Shown here piece after piece: positions 47,576 through 61,560 of a stretch of 64,000 nucleotides of DNA. Source of the DNA: Liolophura sinensis (lineage: Eukaryota > Mollusca > Polyplacophora > Chitonida > Chitonidae); the NCBI RefSeq assembly GCF_032854445.1, contig NC_088305.1, forward strand, positions 29,042,628 through 29,106,627, given 5' to 3'. The notes under the pieces were generated by a model. The model saw only the letters and a program-made list of their open reading frames with translations. It did no database searches and was not told where the DNA came from. The stretch's first letter is position 1. Each line of letters opens with the position of its first letter. The position numbers were made by a program, and so were the translations under genes.

Positions 47576-50066
47576 CCTTATGACAACTTATATGTTACCA
47601 TAAAGAGCAGCAGTATGCTGGTCATGGTGACATTAACATTATGCTGTCTAAAAAATACATGGCGCAGTTGGCAAACTCTTGACATCGGATCAATCCTCAA
47701 GAGGGGGTGTTATATCATAACGGCCTACAGTACATGTATGTATCATCAAGACATACCCATACCATGATTCCGTTTCCAAATTGAGGAAAAATGATTTTTC
47801 TCTCTTCAACACTTATTTCAAATTACCATGCCAAAATTACCCAGGATTCTAATCAGATCCGGCCTATAATGGGATGATCCATTCATGGATTATCTGCACA
47901 CCGCCCCCTGGTTCATGAAGCTGTGTCTTAAAGTCCCATAGCAGATCATGATGGACAGAGATATATGTACTAAAGCAGATTACTTAACAGCAAACATTAT
48001 TACTTAACTTAAAAACAGTTCACAGTAATGAATAAGTGAAGAATGGTCTTATGACTTTCTACACTGAAATTGAAAACCAGCCTTTCTTATCTAAGGTCAA
48101 GGATAATACCTGTACAAAGGCGCTAAGGCGCTGAAGTGAATTACATGTTAGCCTTAATTATCTGATCCCAGAGGTCAGGGATCTACAGAAATAATTAAAC
48201 TACATGTGCACAAAGGTGTTTCATACAATATATCATATAAAAGAGTTCATCAGTATCTTGTCAAAGGTCAGTGGTTTATGCCTGACTCCAGTTTCCTCCA
48301 CCAATGAAGTTGACAGAATTCATGCCGCATTTAAGTGAAAAACTCTTCAGCATGCCATTAAACAGCGATCAAATACATAGGGAAATAAATTAAATAATAC
48401 GAAACAAACAGCACGGGGGTCGTGATAACCTTATGTAATGCCATCAGAAATACATCATGTATCTGGTGGAGATGGAGAACCTTCTGACACCCATTACGAG
48501 TCCCTCTGAGAGTATCATGTGAGTGTAAGTGAGTGTAATCATTATAAATGTACAAGCACCTATCCACACGTATTCAAAGCCTGTCAAGTCTAGTGACACA
48601 GGCTACACCGACATGTAAATTTATCAATTACATATCCTGACAGGGAGGCCAAGAGCCCACAATTAGCTTTCATCTACAGGGTTGAGAGTTCAAAACCACA
48701 AGCAGCTTACCTTCAAAATTTTAACTATCACAGGAATAATGTCTACTTTCACAGATGAATGTGGTAGAAGCTCAAAAACTACGTACGGTACATCTCGTCT
48801 TGTTGATCCACTGAATAGCTTAGCGTAACAGATAAGCAAAGTAACTCCCAAATTTCATCTTGACAGTCATAATATTTCGACTTTAATTGAGTTATCCTCA
48901 GGAGAATTGTGAGGATGACTTAACTGAAGTCAAAATACTGAGATCATCAAAATGAGATCTTCAAAAGGGTCTGCTCATTTACATATCATCTTCACATCAG
49001 AGAATCTATTTTGTGTTTTATTAACTGGGTGTCAGAGAATGGAACCTTCGAAAGTGGTGAAAACAAAGTTTAGAGATGCAACTGAAACCTTCCAATCTTC
49101 TGTCAGAGAGACTGGTACAACAGTTTAAAAGCAGTGCAATACTTGGTGCAACGTCTAACTTGCAATATCGCAAATGATTTGGCTGCAGTACTGCCATGGC
49201 ATTTTAATAACCACAATTATTCATTCAAATGTGCAATTCCAGCTGAAAGAAAGATAAGGAGAACACACATGTAATATACAACATTGAGAAGAGTACAACA
49301 TACCTTGAGCTCCCCTGTGGAATATGACTCCCTGTATAATATGTATTGAACGGGTTAACTGTTCAGTGTGAACTGGGTGGAAGCTAAGCCTTTACCAGCC
49401 AAACTTCCTCCACCCAGAAGAGAAGCTTAAGTACAGCACTAAACTTCAGACTGTCCATCCACAGCCATCTGTCATAGGACTAAGACACCAGCTGACCAGA
49501 AAACATCCAGCTCTGGGTCAAGACTGACCAACTGAGGACCTTCTGTCAGCAGGCATGAGTTTAATCCCAGCAGCTGACCAGCGCTCAAGTTAATCAATAT
49601 TGGTCATCAGACAGACTTTAATCACAGCCCCAGTGACCAGCACTGACCACTCCTTTCCTATTGTTATCTTTCGGGCTGACCACTTAAGGGCTATCAAATG
49701 CTTCCTCATAAGGGATTAAGAAAGTCGCTCACTGCACGCTGAGGATGAGGAGACGACGAGGTACTGACCATCTCTAGCTGTCTGAGACGCTGTCGTGTAG
49801 GCCAATCAATAAAAGGGATGCTATTTAAGGGATCGGTATGAGGAGCCCCCTGGTTGAGGCATCACGCAGTCTGATGGCTACATAATCTGAAGTGTGATCA
49901 AACACTTGTATCAGATGCCGTAAAATGATCGGTGCAGCTGAGCTAGTGCTGTAAATGTACATGATCCAGCTGGATCAGTTCATGTGCATACATGTGTAAT
50001 AATTAAACATGGAAATTAGTCATGATTGATTCTGTCAAGACAAGATACTGGCTGTCGGCATTACTC
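47576..50066. other. Non-coding region, no gene seen
   Basis: Unique sequence. 49330-49880 is less AT-rich with several short repeated words (ctgaccag, agctgacc) but no exon that I can support. Confidence 0.45.
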
Positions 50067-50526
50067 AACTGCATGCAATAAGACTTCACATCTAGATGCA
50101 ATAAGACTTCACATCTAGATGCAATAAGAATTCACATCTAGATGCAATAAGACTTCACAACTGCATGCAATAAGATTTCACAACTAGATGCAATAAGATT
50201 TCACAACTGCATGCAATAAGATTTCACAACTAGATGCAATAAGATTTCACAACTGCATGCAATAAGACTTCACATCTAGATGCAATAAGACTTCACATCT
50301 AGATGCAATAAGACTTCACATCTAGATGCAATAAGATTTCACAACTGCATGCAATAAGACTTCACAACTGCATGCAATAAGACTTCACAATTATATGCAA
50401 TAAGACTTCACAACCGCATGCAATAAGATTTCACAACTGCATGCAATAAGACTTCACAACTATATGCAATAAGACTTCACAACTGCATGCAATAATGCTT
50501 CACAACTGCATGCAATAATGCTTCAC
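50067..50526. repeat. 23-bp minisatellite (~20 copies)
   Basis: The unit is caataagacttcacaactgc plus atg. Two main variants (actgcatg and tctagatg) are interspersed. Confidence 0.95.
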
Positions 50527-50774
50527 AAAAAGTAAAAATCTTACCAGTCTCAACACAATGTATAGGGCAAAATATATTTAAGAATTGATTGGTGTCTTAA
50601 TCAACAGAAAATGTATAATGGTTAGGACTGTGGGCCATACTGGGATTTGAACTCTAAAATCCAGCATACTTTTAAATAAGCCCATTAAGACTCGTTCAGA
50701 TTCACAGCCCACACCAGCACTTTTGGAACCTGTTTTGTAGCCACACTAATGTAAAAGCTAAACAATTTCCTTTG

Positions 50775-50842
50775 TTAGACACACCAGGATTTGAACTCAC
50801 ATTCATGCAGTTCTCCTCCAACTGAGCTAAAGGCAAATTCCC
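50775..50842 (-). repeat. Degenerate tRNA-like sequence (SINE head)
   Basis: Minus strand: TTTAGCTCAGTTGG (A-box) and GAGTTCAAATCC (B-box), but about 12 nt too short between them for a complete tRNA. Confidence 0.45.
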
Positions 50843-51530
50843 TTCATCTATAATTGTTTACAGGCAATACATTATTTGCACCGGAAAGCTGCTCTAGTCT
50901 GTTATAGTCTGGAGTGTGAGGCCTGCATGGTTAGCTAGGTGAGGACTCGGAAGATATTCTGACGAGTGAGATGGGTCACTAAGATATTGCATGAGAAATA
51001 TTTGGCCGTGAGATTCATCTACTTGTGCAACATTACTCAGAAGTGTGGTAATTATCTACTAATTGCCTTATCACACGACAGGGGTGAGTCAACCCTTAAT
51101 TGCCTTCCTCTTGGGGTGAGCCTCAACCAGTTTAATTCTCATTAGCTTTCCTCGTTCCATTATCGTTGGCCCAAGACAAAAATAAACAAAATTCAATATC
51201 AACATGGAGCTGCTGTAAAATTATTGTGGCTTAGATAGAGTTCAGCCAATCTAAACACACCACATACATTCAAGTACACAGTTTTATAAAAGAAGGTAAA
51301 CCATTAGAAATGGTATACATGTAGCCCTCTTAAAAATTGACCCAGAAGTTTCAACCATACATATATGATATATACTACACATGTACATGTATTTCTAGGT
51401 GTAATCATGTGCATGTACAGTAGCATGTATGTTTAGAGAAATGGCAGATGAACGTACAGACAGACAGACAGACCTATGCCAATATACCTGCACATGCATT
51501 TAGTCTGAGAGTTAAAAGAATAAAAGTTTC
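50843..51530. other. Non-coding region with a TAATT-rich block
   Basis: 51030-51180 contains repeated homeodomain-type cores (taattatc, ctaattgcc, cttaattgcc, tttaattctcattagc). It is a candidate regulatory stretch by appearance only. Confidence 0.4.
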
Positions 51531-51625
51531 CACCCACCATAATGCTGGCCACCGTCGTATAAGTGAAATATTCTTGGGTACGGCGTAAAACACCAATCAA
51601 ATAAACAAATCAAATAAAAGAATAA
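51531..51625 (+). mobile_element. SINE-like family B fragment (3' end)
   Basis: Contains cacccaccataatgctggcc, gtcgtataagtgaaatattc and acggcgtaaaacaccaatca with an A-rich tail, very similar to the copy at 29463-29671. Confidence 0.8.
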
Positions 51626-54536
51626 AAAAAAATCTCCAGAAAATCTAGCCTCATAAAGCTAAAAGTTGAACTTTACAAATAATGTAGACCCCTTTCAAAA
51701 GAAAAACAAAAAATATTATTCAAACTGAAAAAAAAGTTCCATTTTTTTTTTGGGAAGATTTTTTAGGTCAATGTAGTCAAAATAAAATAAATTACCTTCA
51801 GTATTTCAGGTTGTATCAAGTATAACACAAAACTCTGTACCACTAAACGCTGTACCACTAAACGCTGTACCACTAAACACTGTCAGAGTATGTTCTTGAG
51901 TTCAACAGGAGATGGCCGAATTCCTACTACACCTCTACCCACAGTCTAAGTGACACTCAGAGATATCCTCCATGTAATTGTTTGTGTATGCATACTCATA
52001 CCCGCACCTGGCTACAAATAACAAACTCATAATGTAAGATAACATAACACAATCGTTACAGTACTGCAACCAGTACACCAGTGGACTATCACAGGCGTGC
52101 GTATAAATATTTGTCTATTTTATTAATTGTGAATGCAAATGTTTTTTTTTTTTTGGTTTTTTTTTTTTCACTGCACAAAAGTGATCAGGTTTTCAGGTCC
52201 AGGAAAAGACTTACATGTACGAACGAAATAACTCAAAACTTTCTTCCTGCAATAGATTTATCTTAGCACTATATAACATGTACCTGCAAAGTACCTTAGT
52301 TTGCCAGTGTGCAAACTAACAATGGTATGTAAAACCTGCTGAACGGTAAGGGTAGGAGGGCAACTTTTTGTCATCTAAAGAGTGAAAATCAATCTAATAT
52401 GCATCAAATATTTCACTTACTTTGTGAAGGGTTGTAGCATTACACAAATGTAAATTTACAGCAGTTTGTATCAAAATATGTCCAGGGTAACTAGAAAGTT
52501 TAATATCTTGAAAAGCAATTTTGAATTTATTTTTAGCTCCATGAACGGTTTTGGAATTATGATTTTGGTTAGACACGGAGACATAATATAAAGGTAACAC
52601 AAAGTCCGGTAAACTGTAGAAACTGATCACATCGCAAAACTAAGCCAAATGTATCGGTACAACCTAAATCAGTACGTACAAAAGTTTCAGCACGAAGTGC
52701 TAACCAAACAATTTCCCTGGCAAATTACCAGGGTCAGAACCTGTTTGACTTTATAGACAGGCTATGCAGTAAACAACCATTCTATAGACACAAAATATTT
52801 CCAATTAAGTCTAGAGTGTTCAGACGCTGAAATTAAGCCGTTTTGCAGCTTTGAGGGACATCTTGGGAAAGTAATTTGGGTTGTGCATTTCAATAGATCT
52901 GCTCCAGCTAAATGTGATATTCAATGGTGCCGTCAGGAAAAAAAAAACGACAAATTGATGCGAATAAGCCCGAGAGGAAATTGGCCAGTGGCCGGGTAAA
53001 AGTTAATGAAGACCCTACCAGAGTGTAATAAAGTTTGTTGATATGACAAATTATTGAAATATACCACGGCAGACACGCTCAATTTGAACAAAGATTATTG
53101 ATCATGAAGTTCTGAAGCTAACTTCGTAACAGGAGGACCCAGTTGTTCTATTTACTGCGACACTGTAACAATGAGATGGTGTAACAGATGAGAAAGACAA
53201 CCCCTGACAGTCAGTTCCATTAAAATGTAACAATACCAGTGGGGTTTCCAAGTGGGGGGTATTAGTGCTTGGCCTTCAGATGTATAACAGATACTTTTGA
53301 TTTGTGTAATGTGCAATTCAGTTTGTACGTTTGGAATGACATCTGTGGTGAGCCAAGAATTTGCAAAATTTGACCAAGAGTTTTTCCTCTTCTTTTAAAC
53401 AATTAAACATTAAAACTCAACTTCAAGAACTACTAGTTTTTCTATACAAAGGAGGTTATATCATGCTTTGACAAGTGAACCACATACAAGGGCTCTCCAG
53501 GATGGGTTCCATTTCACTGACAAACATAACTTCAGTATTAAAGTTTTCCATATGAAGGACACCAGATTCAGCTATTGTCATTCAGAAATATGCCTCAACA
53601 AAACCAAAACAAACACTTCAAGCTAATATAAAAATAAAATGTCAGCAATGAACTATAAATATTAGTTTTTTACAAACAAAGAAGTTTTTTTAATATTTAA
53701 TTTTTTTTTTTTACACTAATTTCCTAGGTGGGGTTGGCAGTAGTTTGTTTACCAATAACATGATATTTATACAAAAGCCGAAGGAATCAGCTGGTGAATG
53801 CACGCATGGAACTGACAGATAATACACTTCAAATCTTAAATACAATCTAACACAATATAAAAAGATAACAATAACATGTTTAAATGTGTAGTATTATGCA
53901 TGTTTAGGGTGAAAAAAAATGAAGCCATTATGACACCGCTAAATCAGATAAAGTACCTTGATGCCATCAACCTAAGTGACAGCTTGTGGAATGTAATCAG
54001 AGCCTATGGGAACGGGGTTGGCAAGTCAGACACAGAGAAAGCTTGGTGTAGCTATTTGCTGCGACATTTTCTCGTGTGATGTAACGCTGACCTTATCGGT
54101 GACCTTTTAATTTGACGCAAATAGGGTGCAGTCCTGACAGTTATAATAGGTACTCAACTGTCAGAGAAATAAACAAAGCGATTATAGGTCTGTAGGGGGA
54201 AAAAACCAAACAATGTTATCTGTATGCAATGTAGAGCTGCTTTGCTCTTAATCAAAATATCACTATGCATGTGAAGGTATTTTTATAGCTGCAGCAACGT
54301 GTATTTGGGATGTAAAAACAAAATGTCAGGCACTAGTCATGCTTATGCTTAATAAAGCCCCATGATCTTTTCTTTCCACATCTCCCCCCCTTTTTTGGGG
54401 GGGTGGGGGGGATAGGTTTCAAACAAAAGAGCAAACTTCACAAACAGAAGAAAAATATAAATCTCTAAAATGGTATTTCAAGATGGTAATGAAACGTGTA
54501 GTGATGGTTAGTACTGAGGAGTGATGGATAGTACAA
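51626..54536. other. Non-coding region, no gene seen
   Basis: A short 15-bp triplication (taccactaaacgctg) lies at 51838-51882, a high-complexity block at 52800-53130, and an oligo-C/oligo-G inverted repeat at 54383-54412. Short open frames have no family resemblance. Confidence 0.45.
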
Positions 54537-55545
54537 GACAAAGCCCATCATGTGTGTATGCTACTATGCTTACAGTTTTCTCTAAGCCCATCATGTGTGC
54601 AATGATACTATGCTTACAGTTTTATCTAAGCCCATCATGTGTGCAATGCTACAATACTTACAGTTTTATCTAAGCCCATCATGTTTGCATGCTGCTATGC
54701 TTACAGTCTTATCTAAGCCCATCATGTGTGCAATGATACTATGCTTACAGTTTTATCTAAGCCCATCATGTTTGCATGCCACTATGCTTATAGTTTTGTT
54801 CTAAGCCCATCATGTGTGCAATGCTACTTTGCTTACAGTTTAATCTAAGCCCATCATGTTTGCATGCTGCTATGCTCACAGTCTTATCTAAGCCCATCAT
54901 GTGTGCAATGATACTATGCTTACAGTCTTATCTAAGCCCATCATGTGTGCAATGATACTATACTTACAGTTTTATCTAAGCCCATCATGTGTGCAGTGCT
55001 ACTATGCTTACAGTTTTATCTAAGCCCATCATGTTTGCATGCCACTATGCTTACAGTTTTGTTCTAAGCCCATCATGTGTGCAATGCTACTTTGCTTACA
55101 GTTTTATCTAAGCCCATCATGTTTGCATGCTACTATGCTTACAGTTTTATCTAAGCCCATCATGTTTGCATGCTACAATACTTACAGTTTTATCTAAGCC
55201 CATCATGTGTGCAATGCTACTTTGCTTACAGTTTTATCTAAGCCCATCATGTGTGCAATGCTACTATGCTTACAGTTTTATCTAAGCCCATCATGTGTGC
55301 AATGCTACTATGCTTACAGTTTTGTTCTAAGCCCATCATGTGTGCAATGCTACTTTGCTTACAGTTTTATCTAAGCCCATCATGTTTGCATGCTACAATA
55401 CTTACAGTTTTATCTAAGCCCATCATGTTTGCATGCTATTATGCTTACAGTTTTATCTAAGCCCATCGTGTGTGCAATGCTACTATGCTTACAGTTTTAT
55501 CTAAGCCCATCATGTGTGCAATTCTACTATGCTTACAGTTTTATA
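54537..55545. repeat. ~44-bp minisatellite (~23 copies)
   Basis: The unit reads taagcccatcatgtgtgcaa, tgctactatgcttacagttt, tatc, with tttgcatgc and ttgttc variants giving 43-45 bp lengths. Confidence 0.95.
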
Positions 55546-58500
55546 CAAACACAGTTCACACACCTTCATAATTTCTAATTTCCATGCTTTTTCCAGCCCC
55601 CATATTGACATTTTCCAGGCTACCAGGAATAAATATCCTAAAATTATACAAGCCAAATTTGCAACACAAAATGGTATTTTTAGTTGAAATTTCTAATAAA
55701 CGCAGCAGTGCATCAAGAAATTTCAAAGATATGATAGGAAAGCGATTTCTCCAGGAGAATGTCCATGTTCTACATGAATATTTATATACAGTGTAAGCTC
55801 AGGACGGCTGTGACGCCTAACAATAGATCAGCCCACAATACAAATGCCAAGTCGGTTCTCAATCCCAAGGCTTTTCCAGGTTCCACCTAAAAAACCCTGA
55901 TTTTTCAGGCTTTTTCAAATTTACTTTCAATTTTCTATCTTTTCAAAGCCCTGTACATAACGACCCATTTACATGGATGAACACACCTGAGTTTACATCA
56001 AAACAAAATCTGCCAGACACATAACCTTAAATACAGTTAGAACTAAAGGTACATTTATACAAAAAATCAATTAATTAATAATTTATTTGTTTTACGCTGA
56101 ATTAATAAGTACGATATACACAAGAAACAATGTCTATCATGTCACTGGTTTGGGGGTGATTTTTTAAGAACTAAGTAATTATAAACACAAGAAAATCTTT
56201 TGTACAATTGTACTACAAGAACTTCATTTTTTACACTTTACACTTAACTCTTATAAATGTTGTTTAGACTGACCAAACCAGCCTTTCCTAAACATGAGGC
56301 TGGTGTAAAATGGTCTCATTAAGAGAAAGTAGGAATCAAGCCTTTGCCATTAACAAATTAACAAATACACACAGTTTTACAAGCACACAAACCTGATTGT
56401 CCTCTTTTCTGTTTAGTGGAAATAACTCGTTACACAATTCCACACATCAGTGTAATTCACAGTTTTCTGGCCGAAGATTTTCCCATTTTCCATTTGTTGT
56501 CACGTCTGTAATCCCCTATTGTGATAGAGCGATCATCATGAATGTATATGATTCAGGTGTGCAGAAAATCTTACTCCTGTGGCGTGAAGTTTGTGAGATA
56601 AAAAAGGCTTTTGTACATGAAAATTATAATTAAGACTTCCGGATACATGTAATTTAGTAAGTTGAAGAGTTGGCGGTCACATCTGGTCTTACAGTTTGCT
56701 ACATGAATTTGTCACTGTATTTTTGTTCTCACTGTATAACTTTGTTTTAATTACATTTTAACTTAAATTCAAATGTGCCCAAACATAACTATCGTATGTG
56801 TGTTTGATGTGATATCAATCAAAGTTCATATACATTTGATGAGCACGCATACCCCGATAATTGTGACGTAATAAAAGGAAGAATTAATGAGTTCACAGCT
56901 TTGGACTGTCTTGATACAGGAGGGAAGCAGTTTTATGGGTTTCTCGTTTGTCACTGTGTGCTTTGTTTTGTGTCGTAAAAAAAAGAACATCAGTTTCATC
57001 TTAAAGTGACTGAGTTTGACTGATCAAGAGATCATACTGTATTACAGACATAAACATACAAGCACAAGGGCATGCATTTGTTTACAAGAAACAGTTTCAA
57101 CCAGAGTATACTTGTACTGCTTTTACCTGTGCCTGCTTAATTAATCGTCATCGGAATTGACGATGTAGACAACATCGTATCGTACGTAGTAAACAATGGC
57201 CTTAACACAAAACAAGGACAAGATCAACATTCCTTCTCCATGTACATCTATGTAAATACACAATTAAATCCTTCCATTCACACACAGGCAGCCAGAGCCT
57301 AAACCACCAGGAGATAACTGTACACTGGCTCCTGGCATGTCAACCATACAGACAAACAGGCTTATTGGGTTGTAGATTTTTTTTTGGCTTTCCCTAAAAA
57401 CTGTGGTAACAATCAAGCTTTAGCCCTTCCATTAACGGTGACAGCTTCTTTCCTCTCTTCCATCACGGTTAACAGCAACCAACACTTTAATTGTGTTTAT
57501 CTTGCCCAGATACGATGAGGTCTGGACTATTTCAAGAAAACTCAATACAGTGGCAACAACTTAACACATTCCCTTCCATAATTACACATGCTCTTAGAAC
57601 TCATGCAATAGAGTACACTTGTGGCTGCATGATGCTGTCAGTGGCACTATTAAATACCATGATTATGACAACTTAATTGAAATTAAACCACCCAGCAGAA
57701 ATACATATTTTTCAACATCACTTGACAGTATTATAGTCTTCAATGGATCTAACAGAGTAATATGCCTTAAATACCAATATACATTGTGCCTTTAAAGCAT
57801 TTTTGAAAACAACCATATTAAATGAACCTTTCCAGCATGCTGTATTGTTTAAAAAAAAAATAAGACAATATTGTTATTAGATCTTTCCGAATTACCGTAT
57901 TTCACCTAAAAGTTTTGCATCTCTCAAGTGGCACATTTTGCTTGATTCTGGCTGATTCATCCACCTTACAGACGAAAGGGTGCTCTTTTTTGTGAAGTTC
58001 ACTGATTAACATTTCTTACCACAAAAACTTCAGTTTGGGCACCAAAAGGATCATTTTAAGGTCTGCAATTTATAGGCTTCTGAATTTGAATCTGTTCGCC
58101 AAATTTCAGGCATAATTAGCAGTGCGTTTTAGTCTTCAACACAGCTTAATTTTGCCATTAGTCACACGTACACATGTAACTGCTGAAAGCTGTTGAAAGC
58201 AGTTTACATATAATTCCAGCCTGTTTAGATACCTGTACATGTACATGATGGTCTGTTAATTACTGTCATTGAATATTCACTTATACCACCTGGGATTTTT
58301 CATTCACTAATTGGCGCCTTTTTGTTTGTTTTTTTTTTTTTACACCGGCCTTTTGGTGCCTTGGAGAATTGTTCATGATCAGACTGCTGTTTAAGAACCA
58401 AATACAATACTGCTTGTATATATACACATGTACTACATTCAGGTTTATAGACAGAAATTGAATAAGATGCCCAGTTGTGGAAACCTCAGGGGGAAACCCC

Positions 58501-59474
58501 TTAGAAAAGTAGTGCATGTGACATGGTATAAATAAGCATGATGTGATGACCACCATGCATGCAGCTGAATAGCCCTGTTTAAAACATGTAGATAGTGAAA
58601 GTGAAACTCTAACCTGTCTTCAACTTTTTGCTACTTCAACGAGGTGTAAACTAAGTTAGTACTTACAGAAGTTTTTTTTGTTTCATTTTTTTTTTAAGGG
58701 GTGGGGATTGGGGTTCATTGGGCTGGGGCTCACGTGTATTGGCTGATAAAATACAATTTTCGTGAACTTAGTGATAATAATAAACCAAGTTTATGTCTTC
58801 TAAATTAATCTATGTAAGTACTAAATTATAAAGATATATATGGCCTTTCACAATGAACTTATATAGATCTACGTTTTATCTAAAATATTCATAATTTACA
58901 TCAGCAAGACCCTGAGAAGCAACTTTTGACCCATGTTAAAACATCACAAATTGGTTATGACATTAGGACATTCTGTTTATGATACTGAAAATTTCAGTTA
59001 AAGGCGCATGTGCAACATTTACGTGTACCATGTATGTTGTCAGACATTTGAAAACATTTTCTCATGTATTTCACAAACGCCCCCTTACACCTTATTTTTT
59101 TCTTTTAAATGTAAGTTTGTTTGTTTCTTTCTTTGGGGTTTCACATTGCTCTAACCATTATTTTGGTCATACCCTCCAGCAGACTGGTCTCCAAGCTGAC
59201 ATTTTTTGACATACCATAGTTGTTTTTGGGAGAGTAATTTAATGCTTGTCAGCATCTGAAGTACTGACTTGTGTTTTACAACCGTTCCATACAGTCTGGA
59301 CACTTCCCCTATATGCCCTAAGAAAATACTGGGGTAATAATTATGCCTTCCAATGGCATATCCAGACAGAGTAACCCTTCATGGCAGGGCAGCCCATGCA
59401 GTACTGTATTTTTATTACAATACTGATTCAATCAGGGCCCAGGAACTCACAGGGCATGGGTTGTAAGTCAGATA
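55546..59474. other. Non-coding region, no gene seen
   Basis: AT-rich unique sequence. 57890-57960 is the second copy of the dispersed repeat at 6325-6400. 58015-58130 resembles part of the CCCTAAATGACC family. No coding exon is recognised. Confidence 0.45.
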
Positions 59475-59693
59475 CCCTAAACAACCACAAATTTCGTCCA
59501 TGACTAACCAGCTCATTTTTCATGATTCTGAGAGCTCTACAGATTTTTAGAAAGGTGTTTTAAAGTTTCCTGAGAACATGGGATAATATTCTACTGGAAA
59601 ATTGTGAGGGTGAGCACCAAAAATAATATTTTGTGATATTTATTTGGCTCTAAAAATGCACTTCTGAGCGCGAAAACTTTAGATCATTTAAGG
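59475..59693 (+). mobile_element. MITE-like element (CCCTAAATGACC family), longest copy
   Basis: It starts TA|CCCTAAACAACC and ends GATCATTTAAGG|TA, imperfect inverted ends flanked by TA on both sides. That fits a Tc1/mariner-type non-autonomous element. It has no coding capacity. Confidence 0.6.
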
Positions 59694-61372
59694 TATATAC
59701 TGAAAAAAGTGGGGCCTCTGATATTAATTACATGACAGGGATTTCATGCTAGACAGCAGTTTCTTTTGCTTGTATCAAAAGCAAAATTTGAGAAAGTCAT
59801 ACCACATACATGCAGTTCAATGTCACCGAAAATGAATACATGATTATGGCCTAACGCCACACTGGCAAATGTTTCACCCATATCGTGGACATAAAAAATG
59901 TCACTAAGGCGTAAATCATTCATGTACAGTACCCAGTATATTTTATTAAGTGTATTTGAGTATTCCAATACATGATTTAATTTGTAAAGTTGGTAAAATA
60001 TACAAGTACCGGAGCATTTTGCAGAGTTTTCTTCATGCTTCACGCTTCACGCTCAGTGGCATGTCAGGCATAAATCTTACAAGTTCATTCTCCACAGCCA
60101 GATAAAAAAAAATGGATCACAAACATACATGTACCTATTCGACTAATGAAATAAACTTCTCATATTCCTAATATTTTGCTCCAAAATATTATGGTATCTC
60201 TACATGTATTTAATCTTAAGCTCCTGGATCTACATCTACATAATTACAGATTATAAGATGGGCTTTTATTTTTTATTTTTATTTTTTTTTTTTTTTTGGA
60301 TTTCAACAAATTTAGCAAAAGATGAACCAATACAACACAAACCTATATCTATTTCACACATCACAGACTACCAATCAGATCTTAGCATTAAGTCAAAAAG
60401 ACTTCCCAGTATAACTTCATGCTCAGTGGCACATGAATGTTTAATAGACATCAAAGTTTTAATTTTGGAGAAAAAAAATGGACTACAAACATCCTTATTT
60501 TAACAGTGAAGTATTCTTCCTGGATATGGCTTACTCTTCCACCAGCATTCACAATTTACCAACGCTTCCCTCTGTGTGTATCGTTCTGGTATATGGTGTC
60601 AAACTTGTGTGTATCGTTCTGGTATATGGTGTCAAACTTGTGTCTGGACTTGTTTATTGGTTAGAGTTTTTTCTGACCTTTCCTAGTCGAGTGATTTCCA
60701 ACAGTAATACCCACGTCTCCATCTTGTGTATCTTTGTGTTAGTGGTTTTCAGCATTACATGTACTTCAGTCATTTCCCCTATTATCATCTCTCTCAACAT
60801 AGACGTATTTATACAGTTTTTAACCCAATATTTTTCCCCAGAAAGTTAATTTTTATAGAGGAAACCTAAATTTATCCACTTGGATATAGTGATTCTATTT
60901 TTCAAACATACCTTCAACCACCTTTCAACCATACAGTGATCGTACTTCCTGTTGGTCTAATAGCGGTAATGTGTACTGAATGTGTACTAATGTGTACTGA
61001 ATGTGTACTAATGTGTACTGAATGTGTACTAATGTGTAAGCACTAACAGCTTTCAGAAGCTCAAGTACTGGTACATCTACAAGCCATTTTTCATTATTAT
61101 TTTCTTTTGGCTACTAGACAGCCAATTGAAATGTTTGTAACTTCAAGAAACTCTTCCCAATCTCATATAAACTAGTTCATAGATACGGGCATGCTATGTG
61201 CTGATCGAAGGCATATCAATTACCAGGTTTACTCCACTATATTAAATGTATACCCGACTACAATTCCAATATGTATGTACACATGTTTGTGTACAGTTTA
61301 ACTGACTGCTGCAGCGCACTGAATACAGCGTCTGTCTCACAAATTTAGGGGAGACCCATGGTTCTATCTCAA
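59694..61372. other. Non-coding region with small duplications
   Basis: A 30-bp duplication (tgtgtatcgttctggtatat...) lies at 60569-60645. Four copies of gtgtactgaatgtgtactaa lie at 60970-61035. A tRNA-like stretch (gttctatctc end) lies at 61305-61371. No exon is recognised. Confidence 0.5.
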
Positions 61373-61560
61373 ATATTCATTTATTCGATTGGTGTTTTAA
61401 GCCCTACTCAAGGATATTTCACTCACACAATGGCAGCCAGCATTATGGTGTTGGAAAAACCATGACCATCCGCCAGAGAGGAAGCCAGTATGAGCTGGAC
61501 TTGAACTCACAACGACCGCATTAGTGGGATGCCCCTGGGTTATGGCTCCCCGCTGGTATG
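61373..61560 (-). mobile_element. SINE-like family B copy
   Basis: Contains ttcgattggtgttttaagcc, atttcactcacacaatggca and gctggacttgaactcacaac (inverse B-box). Confidence 0.75.

Noticed and set aside
50775-50842. tRNA gene
   Set aside because: The spacing between the A and B boxes is about 12 nt too short for a tRNA.
60478-60849. 123-codon hydrophobic open frame
   Set aside because: It spans a 30-bp duplication and T-rich DNA that yields hydrophobic codons by chance; no homology seen.
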